A stretch of 17,364 nucleotides of DNA, from NCBI RefSeq assembly GCF_041817755.1, contig NZ_JBGYBX010000038.1, positions 1 to 17,364 on the forward strand, read 5' to 3'. The notes under the pieces were generated by a model. The model searched no databases. It was not told the DNA's origin and saw only the letters and a list, made by a program, of their open reading frames with translations. The DNA comes from Glaesserella sp041817755. Its GTDB lineage: Bacteria > Pseudomonadota > Gammaproteobacteria > Enterobacterales > Pasteurellaceae. The position numbers and the translations under genes are program-made. This document shows positions 1-5,948 of the stretch, piece after piece. Positions within the stretch are counted from its first letter, which is position 1. Each line of letters starts with the position of its first letter.

Positions 1-57
1 TCCTCCTATATTCTGAATTTTGGTTGTCAGCCTTATTCATTATAGGAGGATTTTTTT
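1..57 (+). terminator. Rho-independent terminator of a gene left of the window
   Basis: A perfect 10-base stem, TCCTCCTATA (1-10) with TATAGGAGGA (41-50), encloses a 30-base loop and is followed directly by seven Ts (51-57). The orientation fits transcription entering from the left on the plus strand. The loop is longer than in most terminators, so the structure could also be the 3' end of a small RNA. The upstream gene is outside the window. Confidence 0.6.
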
Positions 58-86
58 ATTCTGTTCATCGCTTAAGCTCTTTGATT

Positions 87-134
87 CCATACGCATAGCG
101 TATGGTTTTTATAGCTAGACTTTGTCTAGCTATA
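87..134. repeat. Two tandem perfect hairpins between convergent units
   Basis: The first hairpin has the stem CCATACGC/GCGTATGG (87-94 and 98-105) with loop ATA and is followed by five Ts. The second follows at once: TATAGCTAGAC/GTCTAGCTATA (110-120 and 124-134) with loop TTT. The first resembles a small plus-strand terminator. The second has no T tract on the plus strand and could work on either strand. Both lie between the left-hand plus-strand unit and the minus-strand bioD gene. Confidence 0.5.
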
Positions 135-136
135 AT

Positions 137-166
137 AAAAGGGGAGTTTTCCCCTTTTATTTTTTA
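137..166. terminator. Bidirectional terminator overlapping the bioD stop
   Basis: The stem AAAAGGGGA/TCCCCTTTT (137-145 and 150-158) has a four-base loop. On the plus strand it is followed by ATTTTTT. On the minus strand it follows the bioD stop codon (157-159), which forms part of the stem, and the T-rich end of the stem runs into ATT. It should stop transcription in both directions, most clearly for bioD. Confidence 0.6.
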
Positions 167-876
167 AAATAGTGCAATAACGGTTCAGGATTTTGGATAA
201 ACTGCGCTAATTCTTTTTTATCCGGATGACCGATATATGGGATTTGCCCCAATAAAGGCGCAGCAATTTTCTGTGATAACAATTCAATTAATCCGGCATA
301 GTGACGTAACCCCGGATTAACGCGGTTTGCAACCCAACCGATTAATTCGACGCCTTGCTGCAAAATCGCATTCGCCGTTAATAACGCATGGTTTACACAT
401 CCCTCTTTGATTCCCACAACCAACACTACCGGCATACGGTGTTCAGAAACCCAATCCGCAAAACACAACTCTTTATTGATCGGCGTTAGCCAACCGTAAG
501 TTCCTTCTACAATCACATTATGATAAGTTTCTTTGAGGCGATTTAAATCTCGGTGCAATTTATCTACCGAAATATGACGAACCGCATCAAGTGCGGCAAA
601 GATTGGTGTACTTGAATGGATAAAAGTATAACTATTGATTTCACGGTAGTTAACCGGTGTCGGACAACTTTTTTGAATGATTAACACATCACTATTATCC
701 TCACTTGCATAATCATCCTGATTCGGTTCTGTCGGTAGCGAATCATCGCCACCACACGCAATCGGTTTATACCCGACAACCGGAATATCATACTGCGACA
801 ATGTTTGGAGTAACGCTCGCGTTACAATCGTTTTACCGACATCCGTATCCGTTCCTGCGATAAATAAACAAGGCAT
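157..876 (-). CDS. bioD: Dethiobiotin synthetase, BioD2/YnfK type
   Basis: Cytoplasmic ATP-dependent synthase of 239 residues that closes the ureido ring of dethiobiotin from diaminopelargonate and CO2, the step before biotin synthase. The P-loop GTDTDVGKT lies at residues 8-16, and Lys37 in YKP matches the conserved substrate-site lysine of E. coli BioD. The C-terminal half (GWVANRVNPGLRHYA, then APLLGQIPY) is closest to my memory of E. coli YnfK (BioD2). Its neighbour supports this, because ynfK also lies beside mlc in E. coli. I chose the ATG at 874-876 because the protein then begins MPCLFIAGTDT, as family members do. A TTG at 897 and an ATG at 888 would add 7 or 4 residues. The conserved EG(A/T)GG loop reads EGTYG, with Tyr127 in place of a glycine. 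Function as BioD is likely but not proven, since BioD2 proteins can be secondary copies. Confidence 0.88.
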   Translation of the reverse strand: MPCLFIAGTDTDVGKTIVTRALLQTLSQYDIPVVGYKPIACGGDDSLPTEPNQDDYASEDNSDVLIIQKSCPTPVNYREINSYTFIHSSTPIFAALDAVRHISVDKLHRDLNRLKETYHNVIVEGTYGWLTPINKELCFADWVSEHRMPVVLVVGIKEGCVNHALLTANAILQQGVELIGWVANRVNPGLRHYAGLIELLSQKIAAPLLGQIPYIGHPDKKELAQFIQNPEPLLHYFKK

Positions 877-1009
877 AATTAATCCCATACGAAACAAAAG
901 TAGGGGTAGTTTAATTAAAAAAGAGCGAATGAAATCTGTTTTTAATCAAAAAAAAGCTAAAAAATCAATCGGTTTACAGATAAGCGTATACAAAACGTCT
1001 TCGTAACAG

Positions 1010-2215
1010 TTAGATTTCAATAATGTTTTTGATTAAATTGCCCTCGTAGATCCCTAGTTTTATTGCCACTGCGGGAATAATCGGACTGTCCCAATCATAC
1101 TGACTGGTTACAATATCAACATTTAAATCCATTAATAATAAATTTTGAGATAATTTTTCATGAATCTTCTCGAAAAGAAGATGCTTAATCCGAAGTAGAG
1201 GAGAGTTCAGCATGATTTTTTCGGTTGAAAAAATATTCACCAAATTCATCAACATGTAAGCCAAATTATCACTCAAATGATCTAAAATCATGAGACTGTT
1301 TGATTCATTTTGTTCGATGCATTCGCAAAACCACGCGATTTTTTCTTGTGAGCTGTCCAATGAATTCGGCAAATACTTATCGATGAGTTTAATGAGTGCC
1401 GGAAAGGTAACTTGATTCAGCAATTGGTAACGTTCAACCTCATTTAACTCAGGTGAAATCTCGTCACTTAAGGCACTAAAACGTGGCATAATCATTTTAT
1501 CGACATTCATTCGCTTATGTTCATCTTGATGTAGAAGCGAACCTTTCAACAACACACTTAGGTTCACGTTATCATCCAATTGTAAGAAAATGACATTATC
1601 ATGATTAATTAAGCTACCTAACGTTGATTCGGCTAAAAACCACAGCTGAAAATGTTCATTCAGTAAAATAGGACATGAAAATTCCGATTGTAGTGCATAA
1701 ACTATCGGACAATCTAAATGCTGATGAGCCAATTGTGTAATGTCTGTTTTGTCTGCATTGATTTTTCCGATAACACTGACCGAGACGGCCAATAATTTTT
1801 CATCGTCAGTCGGGTAGTGACGAGAAAAGTTTTGTACACAAGTCAATATATATTCGGCTAAAAACGGATATTCTGTCTGACTAAAGGTATAATCTAACTG
1901 CTGAATCGGCTTGCCGTTCAATTCGCATAATGAAACGGTCAATTTATATGGAGACACTGTCACGCAAAGAAATAACCAATGAAAAGGGGAGACGGATAAG
2001 CCGACTGCCGGTCGTCCGCGAGAAGGCAGATTTTGTGAGGTTCTCTCTAAAATAAATTTATGATCAATCAATGCTTTGGTCAGCATAGTCATGGATGCCG
2101 GGGCAAAACCGGATAACTTGGCAAGATCGGTCCGAGAGATCAGTTCAAACTGTTCAATCAGCCGATACACTTTACCCAAATGTTGGTATTTATAATCCGA
2201 GGATGTGATTTTCAT
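1010..2215 (-). CDS. mlc: Mlc/NagC-like ROK-family transcriptional regulator
   Basis: Protein of 401 residues with a winged helix-turn-helix N-terminus (SRTDLAKLSGFAPASMTML, residues 27-45, and the wing motif RGRPAVGL at 66-73) and a degenerate ROK sugar-kinase-like body. The N-terminal pattern and the C-terminal segment from about residue 335 align by eye with E. coli Mlc, the glucose-responsive repressor of PTS genes. The adjoining bioD2 gene repeats the E. coli ynfK-mlc order. The ROK zinc motif CxCGxxGCxE, needed for structure and repression in E. coli Mlc, is absent: the segment after GSLLHQDEH has no cysteines. The start at 2215 is backed by AAGGA about eight bases upstream. The gene reads toward bioD with a gap of about 130 bases. 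The regulator call is firm; the signal it senses and its targets are uncertain, and the symbol rests on synteny as much as similarity. Confidence 0.8.
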   Translation of the reverse strand: MKITSSDYKYQHLGKVYRLIEQFELISRTDLAKLSGFAPASMTMLTKALIDHKFILERTSQNLPSRGRPAVGLSVSPFHWLFLCVTVSPYKLTVSLCELNGKPIQQLDYTFSQTEYPFLAEYILTCVQNFSRHYPTDDEKLLAVSVSVIGKINADKTDITQLAHQHLDCPIVYALQSEFSCPILLNEHFQLWFLAESTLGSLINHDNVIFLQLDDNVNLSVLLKGSLLHQDEHKRMNVDKMIMPRFSALSDEISPELNEVERYQLLNQVTFPALIKLIDKYLPNSLDSSQEKIAWFCECIEQNESNSLMILDHLSDNLAYMLMNLVNIFSTEKIMLNSPLLRIKHLLFEKIHEKLSQNLLLMDLNVDIVTSQYDWDSPIIPAVAIKLGIYEGNLIKNIIEI

Positions 2216-2422
2216 ACATAATCCTTAAACTGTTTTATTTGCTCCATAAGATAATTACTTTATTTTGCAATCTTTATTCAGAATCGCAAATTGTTTCGTT
2301 CAATTATGCGAAAGAGTTCACAAAATTATTTTATTGATTAAATTAAATGGATAAAAAGCAACCATCAATCATAAATTGTAAAAAAACCATAAGAATAGAC
2401 CGCTTGTAATAGGTATAAGAAA
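2216..2422. other. Divergent A+T-rich promoter region of mlc and rnd
   Basis: These 207 bases separate the divergent starts of the Mlc-like gene and rnd and must hold both promoters. The sequence is very A+T rich, with runs such as TTATTTTATTGATTAAATTAAA around 2328-2349. I could not pick convincing -35/-10 pairs or a defined operator. A full uptake sequence lies just before the rnd start. Confidence 0.5.
2398..2407 (-). other. DNA uptake signal sequence, perfect core
   Basis: GACCGCTTGT is the exact reverse complement of ACAAGCGGTC, the uptake core of the Actinobacillus pleuropneumoniae branch of Pasteurellaceae. It sits 16 bases before the rnd start codon, inside the presumed leader. Confidence 0.8.
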
Positions 2423-3559
2423 ATGAATACACCCATTGATTACTGCTGGATCAATACAGACCGGCAATTAGCTGAAGTTTGCCTTGCCGCTCGTCAACAA
2501 AAGGCAATTGCGTTAGACACTGAATTCGTCCGAACCCGTACTTACTATCCTAAACTAGGGCTCATTCAGCTTTTTGACGGCAACGGAGTATACCTGATTG
2601 ATCCTCTTTCCATCACGGATTTTTCACCTTTTATCGCCTTGCTGACAGACAAAAATGTACTCAAAGTATTGCACGCCTGCGGCGAAGATATTGATGTTTT
2701 CCGTCACTATTTTAAACAAGTACCCGAGCCGATGATCGACACACAAATCATGGCAGGTTTTGTCGGTATTGGTGTTTCCGTCGGATTTGCAAAACTGGTC
2801 ATGCATTACCTTCACGTTGAATTGGACAAAGGAGCTTCTCGAACGGATTGGCTCGCCCGCCCACTATCGGAAAAACAGTTACAGTACGCCGTTGCCGACG
2901 TTTGGTATTTATTACCCGTATATAATCAACTTGAATCCGAATTAGCCCAGACACAATGGCGACACGCTGTAACGGAAGAGTGTGCAATGTTATTAACCAA
3001 ACGCCAAACGGAATTTGAGCCGGATGACGCCTATAAAGATATCAGCAATGCATGGGCGTTAACACCGCAACAGCTTGCGGTACTAAAAATATTGGCTAAA
3101 TGGCGGTTAAAAGAAGCGGAAAAACGCGATTTGGCGCTTAATTTTATCGTAAAGGAACAACATTTATGGCAATTGGCCAAAATCCAACCCAAACATACGG
3201 CAACATTACTTGAATTTATGCACCCGAATGAAGTGCGTATTTACGGTAAAAAATTGTTATGGCTTGTTGAACAGGGCAAGGCAACCTTGCCGGAAAACTA
3301 TCCTGAACCTATTTATCGCCTTGTGGATAAACCGGGTTATAAATGCTGTATTAAGTCATTGCAAAAGAAATTGAACGAAATTCAGCCGGTAGGATTGGCA
3401 ACCGAATTACTTGCCAGTAAACGGCAATTAAATCAATTATTTAAATGGTACAGTAACGGTGAGAATACTCACCAATTACCGGAATTATTAGTCGGTTGGC
3501 GGGCGGAATTCGGAGAGCAACTGGTCAACCATTGCTTAAAATCGCATAACAAGCGGTAA
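2423..3559 (+). CDS. rnd: Ribonuclease D
   Basis: Cytoplasmic 3'-to-5' exoribonuclease of 378 residues (E. coli enzyme about 375) that trims the 3' ends of tRNA precursors and other stable RNAs. The DEDDy nuclease domain fills about residues 1-190, with all five catalytic residues visible: Asp32 and Glu34 (LDTEFV), Asp89 (HACGEDIDVF), and Tyr155 with Asp159 (YAVADVW). Two HRDC-type helical domains follow; the first contains TPQQLAVLKILAKWR (about residues 213-227). The ATG at 2423 is preceded by an AGGTATAAG stretch, a modest ribosome binding site, and gives a family-like N-terminus. The gene diverges from the Mlc-like gene. Its last codons and stop overlap an uptake sequence, so the final residues NKR are partly set by that motif. 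Confidence 0.95.
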   Translation: MNTPIDYCWINTDRQLAEVCLAARQQKAIALDTEFVRTRTYYPKLGLIQLFDGNGVYLIDPLSITDFSPFIALLTDKNVLKVLHACGEDIDVFRHYFKQVPEPMIDTQIMAGFVGIGVSVGFAKLVMHYLHVELDKGASRTDWLARPLSEKQLQYAVADVWYLLPVYNQLESELAQTQWRHAVTEECAMLLTKRQTEFEPDDAYKDISNAWALTPQQLAVLKILAKWRLKEAEKRDLALNFIVKEQHLWQLAKIQPKHTATLLEFMHPNEVRIYGKKLLWLVEQGKATLPENYPEPIYRLVDKPGYKCCIKSLQKKLNEIQPVGLATELLASKRQLNQLFKWYSNGENTHQLPELLVGWRAEFGEQLVNHCLKSHNKR

Positions 3560-3580
3560 GATTGCTCAATAAATTTGCAA
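3549..3580 (+). other. DNA uptake signal sequence over the rnd stop codon
   Basis: ACAAGCGGTA (3549-3558, nine of ten core bases) covers the last codons and part of the stop codon of rnd. A downstream AAATTTGCAA arm (3571-3580) completes the extended uptake motif. No terminator hairpin is obvious after rnd, so read-through into the lipoprotein gene is possible. Confidence 0.7.
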
Positions 3581-3627
3581 TTTTTTCAACAATGAGAACT
3601 TATTTATTTTTAATGTAGTCTAAGGAG

Positions 3628-3661
3628 TGCTTTATCTTTCATTCGTGTTTTCGATAAAGCA
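3628..3661 (+). promoter_or_regulatory. Hairpin in the leader of the lipoprotein gene
   Basis: A perfect nine-base stem, TGCTTTATC (3628-3636) with GATAAAGCA (3653-3661), encloses a 16-base loop and ends 20 bases before the lipoprotein start codon. No T tract follows, so it is not a typical terminator. An AAGGAG sequence (3622-3627) abuts its 5' side but no start codon lies at usable spacing. It may be a stabilising or regulatory leader element; the role is inferred. Confidence 0.4.
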
Positions 3662-3681
3662 ATTCAATAAACGAGGTAACT

Positions 3682-4038
3682 ATGAAATTTACAGTTGGAA
3701 AAATCGCACTTATTGTCGCATTAAGTGTTTCAGTAACTGCATGTGCAACGCATAAATCAGATCGTCGCGTCGCAACAGGTGCAGCTCTTGGTGCAGCCGC
3801 AGGCTATGCTTTAAGTGACGGTGATACAGCTATAATGCTTGGTAGTGCCGCATTAGGCGGTTTGCTAGGTAATCAATACGATAAGCATAGAGAGCGGGAA
3901 ACGGCGTCCAGAGAGTACGATGATCGCCGCCAACGTTATGGATATTATGGAGATAGAGACTACCGTAGAGATGATCATCGATATCGAAAACCGCGTAAAC
4001 ATCACTACGACTATGATGATGACTATGATGACGATTAA
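3682..4038 (+). CDS. Small glycine-zipper lipoprotein with charged tyrosine-rich tail
   Basis: A 118-residue envelope protein. Residues 1-20 are a lipoprotein signal peptide ending in SVTAC, so Cys21 would be lipidated. Lys/Ser follow the cysteine by a few residues and no Asp stands at +2, which favours the outer membrane. Residues about 32-66 form a glycine zipper (ATGAALGAAAGYAL, then AALGGLLGNQY), as in OsmB/SlyB/17-kDa-antigen families. From about residue 67 the tail is almost wholly Arg, Asp, Tyr and His, ending in an acidic run (YDYDDDYDDD). The start codon has a good binding site (GAGGT, seven bases upstream). It lies 122 bases after rnd and is closed by a strong terminator, so it is probably its own unit. 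Family members are linked to envelope stability or stress; no specific function can be assigned. Confidence 0.85.
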   Translation: MKFTVGKIALIVALSVSVTACATHKSDRRVATGAALGAAAGYALSDGDTAIMLGSAALGGLLGNQYDKHRERETASREYDDRRQRYGYYGDRDYRRDDHRYRKPRKHHYDYDDDYDDD

Positions 4039-4057
4039 TTAAAGAAAATATGTTTTG

Positions 4058-4091
4058 AATCGGCGCATTATAACAATGCGCCGATTTTTTT
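4058..4091 (+). terminator. Strong Rho-independent terminator after the lipoprotein gene
   Basis: A perfect 12-base stem, AATCGGCGCATT (4058-4069) with AATGCGCCGATT (4075-4086), has a five-base loop and runs into seven Ts (4085-4091). It lies 19 bases after the lipoprotein stop codon. Confidence 0.92.
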
Positions 4092-4287
4092 ATCGCTAAA
4101 AATCCCCATCCAAGCACTAAATTTCTCATAGAAATTCCAATCAATTTTCAATATCTAATCAGATTTTTTTCCCAAAAAAGCCCGTTTTTCCTGTGGGCAA
4201 CTGCTAACATCAAACTGTTTTCAAAACACTAAACGGGGTTTTAGAGTAGCTTCATTTCAACTATTAAGTTATCCTAAATTATCTTTT

Positions 4288-4302
4288 GTTAATAAGATCT
4301 TA
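4288..4302 (+). promoter_or_regulatory. Possible ArcA-P binding box upstream of ackA
   Basis: GTTAATAAGATCTTA matches 12 of 15 positions of the ArcA consensus GTTAATTAAATGTTA as I recall it, with the two (G/C)TTAA halves spaced 11 bases apart as ArcA requires. Acetate-pathway genes are plausible targets of redox control. Random matches are more likely in A+T-rich DNA, so this stays tentative. Confidence 0.35.
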
Positions 4303-4391
4303 ATAATTAAGATGTTGATTTAATTTGATATTTTTAAAATGCAGCGATAGGAAAGCGCCTAAAATATATAGAACATGAGCAATCGTTTACA

Positions 4392-4420
4392 TTGACTTGG
4401 TGTAAAAACGTCCTGAGAAT
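4392..4420 (+). promoter_or_regulatory. Candidate sigma-70 promoter for ackA
   Basis: TTGACT (4392-4397) lies 17 bases before GAGAAT (4415-4420): five of six and four of six matches to the -35 and -10 consensus at ideal spacing. It would give a leader of roughly 190 bases. A perfect -10 hexamer, TATAAT at 4461-4466, lacks a good -35 partner and is an alternative. Confidence 0.35.
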
Positions 4421-4619
4421 TTCAATTTGAAAAAATTCGCATAACGTAGATTATGTTAAATATAATGAGATAATGTGCAAAAAATCAAACTTTAGGCATT
4501 TTTCCCCTGTTTCATGTCATATAAGAATTTATTTTCAATACATAAAGGTGTATTCTAGTCTTACATTGCGTTTACCTTTAAAACGTGTTTTTTCATTCAT
4601 TTATATAGGTGTTTCGACT

Positions 4620-5828
4620 ATGTCAAAAAATCTTATTCTTATCCTTAATTGCGGTAGCTCATCATTAAAATTTGCTATCCTTGACCCTGTAACCGGTGAT
4701 GAAAAACTCTCCGGTTTAGCTGAAGCTTTTCATCTTCCGGATGCTCGTATCAAATGGAAATTACACGGTGAAAAAGGCAATGCGGATTTAGGTGCGGGAG
4801 CTGCACATAGTGAAGCACTAAGTTTTATTGCCAATAACATTTTTACATTGGATCCTTCTTTAAAAGAAAATATCGGTGCTATCGGACACCGTATTGTGCA
4901 CGGCGGTGAAAAATTTACTTCCTCTGCCGTGATCACCGATGATGTTATCAAAGGCATTGAATATGCTGTTCAATTTGCACCGCTACACAACCCGGCTCAC
5001 TTAATCGGTATTAAAGAAGCGTTCCGTATTTTCCCTGAACTTAAAGATCGTAACGTTGCGGTATTTGACACCGCATTCCACCAAACAATGCCTGAAGAAG
5101 CATATCTCTATGCTCTTCCGTACTCTCTTTATAAAGAACATGGCGTACGCCGTTACGGGGCTCACGGCACAAGTCACTATTACGTCAGCCGTGAAGTTGC
5201 GAAGCAATTAAATATCGCGGAAGATAAAATCAATGTAATCACCTGCCATTTAGGAAATGGTGCGTCTATTGCTGTTATTCGCAACGGTAAGTGTATTGAT
5301 ACCTCAATGGGCTTAACACCATTGGAAGGTTTAGTCATGGGAACCCGTTCAGGTGATTTGGATCCGGCTATTATTTTCTATATGCATGATACGCTTGGTA
5401 TGAGCGTTGAGGAAATTAACACTACCCTCACGAAAAAATCCGGTTTGCTTGGTTTAACGGAAGTAACTAGTGACTGCCGTTACTCGGAAGACAACTATGC
5501 TAAAGAAGAATCGGCTAAACGTGCAATGAACAGTTTCTGTTACCGCTTAGCAAAATATATCGGTTCTTATATGGCTGCATTGGGTGACGATCACCTTGAT
5601 GCCATTGTCTTTACCGGGGGTATTGGTGAAAACTCGGCGCTTGTTCGCGAATTAACCCTTAATCACCTTAAACTTTTTGGTATTCAACTTGATAAAGAGA
5701 GAAATCTTGCCGCACGTTTTGGGGGGGAAGGTGAAATTACAACGGATGATTCTGCGTTCCATGCTTATGTCATCCCGACGAACGAAGAGCTTGTTATCGC
5801 ACAAGACACAGCGCGTTTAGCGTTATAA
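4620..5828 (+). CDS. ackA: Acetate kinase
   Basis: Cytoplasmic enzyme of 402 residues (E. coli 400) that transfers phosphate between acetyl phosphate and ADP, giving acetate and ATP. It is the energy-yielding last step of overflow and fermentative acetate production and is reversible for acetate use. Family signatures are the N-terminal LNCGSSSLKF (residues 9-18, with Asn10), the HGTSHYYVS segment, the LGNGAS loop and the late FTGGIGENS motif. The start at 4620 gives MSKNLILILNCGSSS and has AGGTG about ten bases upstream. The frame is open further upstream to 4473, but those 49 codons resemble nothing in the family. pta follows after 120 bases with a terminator-like hairpin between, so the two can be co-transcribed only through partial read-through, or pta has its own promoter. 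Confidence 0.97.
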   Translation: MSKNLILILNCGSSSLKFAILDPVTGDEKLSGLAEAFHLPDARIKWKLHGEKGNADLGAGAAHSEALSFIANNIFTLDPSLKENIGAIGHRIVHGGEKFTSSAVITDDVIKGIEYAVQFAPLHNPAHLIGIKEAFRIFPELKDRNVAVFDTAFHQTMPEEAYLYALPYSLYKEHGVRRYGAHGTSHYYVSREVAKQLNIAEDKINVITCHLGNGASIAVIRNGKCIDTSMGLTPLEGLVMGTRSGDLDPAIIFYMHDTLGMSVEEINTTLTKKSGLLGLTEVTSDCRYSEDNYAKEESAKRAMNSFCYRLAKYIGSYMAALGDDHLDAIVFTGGIGENSALVRELTLNHLKLFGIQLDKERNLAARFGGEGEITTDDSAFHAYVIPTNEELVIAQDTARLAL

Positions 5829-5835
5829 TCCCGAA

Positions 5836-5863
5836 AAAACCTGCCTTGTGGCAGGTTTTATTT
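5836..5863 (+). terminator. Terminator or attenuator between ackA and pta
   Basis: The ten-base stem AAAACCTGCC/GGCAGGTTTT (5836-5845 and 5850-5859) has a TTGT loop and is followed by ATTT. It starts eight bases after the ackA stop. The T tract is short and interrupted, so partial termination is likely, which would set the ratio of AckA to Pta message. Confidence 0.7.
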
Positions 5864-5908
5864 ACTTAAAGCAAGTGACTCTATTTTTGTAAAAAATGAC
5901 TTAAATCT

Positions 5909-5918
5909 AGCCGCTTGT
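5909..5918 (-). other. Degenerate DNA uptake signal sequence
   Basis: AGCCGCTTGT is the reverse complement of ACAAGCGGCT, eight of ten bases of the uptake core. A TTTTTGTAAAAAA stretch upstream resembles the A+T arm. It lies in the ackA-pta gap. Confidence 0.45.
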
Positions 5919-5948
5919 TTTGAATTCACTCAAATTTGGAAGGATATC

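Larger units (their letters stand above)
4092..4619 (+). other. Long non-coding region upstream of ackA
   Basis: About 530 bases with no credible gene. Visible elements are CCCGTTT (4181-4187) pairing with AAACGGG (4231-4237) around an inner palindrome GTTTTCAAAAC (4217-4227), an ArcA-like direct repeat at 4288-4302, a possible promoter at 4392-4420, and a lone TATAAT at 4461-4466. The coding frame of ackA stays open upstream to 4473, but this part has no family-like sequence. The region is probably the regulatory leader of ackA and could hide a small RNA. Confidence 0.5.

Noticed and set aside
589..597. AAGTGCGGC inside bioD, close to the H. influenzae-type uptake core
   Set aside because: A single eight-of-nine match; the other cores in the window are of the ACAAGCGGTC type, so it does not change the branch assignment.
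877..897. Longer bioD start at TTG 897 or ATG 888
   Set aside because: The family N-terminus begins directly before the P-loop strand; the ATG at 876 fits, and the extra residues have no counterpart.
971..979. GGTTTACAG resembling half of a BirA (biotin repressor) operator upstream of bioD
   Set aside because: Only one half-site is present; no partner lies at the required spacing on either side. Chance match in A+T-rich DNA.
4236..4250. GGGGTTTTAGAGTAGC resembling the start of a Cas9-type CRISPR repeat or tracrRNA
   Set aside because: No repeat copies, spacers, anti-repeat or cas genes are present in the window.
4473..4619. Upstream in-frame extension of acetate kinase (49 extra residues)
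   Set aside because: The added sequence has no family similarity, no ribosome binding site supports it, and the ATG at 4620 gives the canonical N-terminus.
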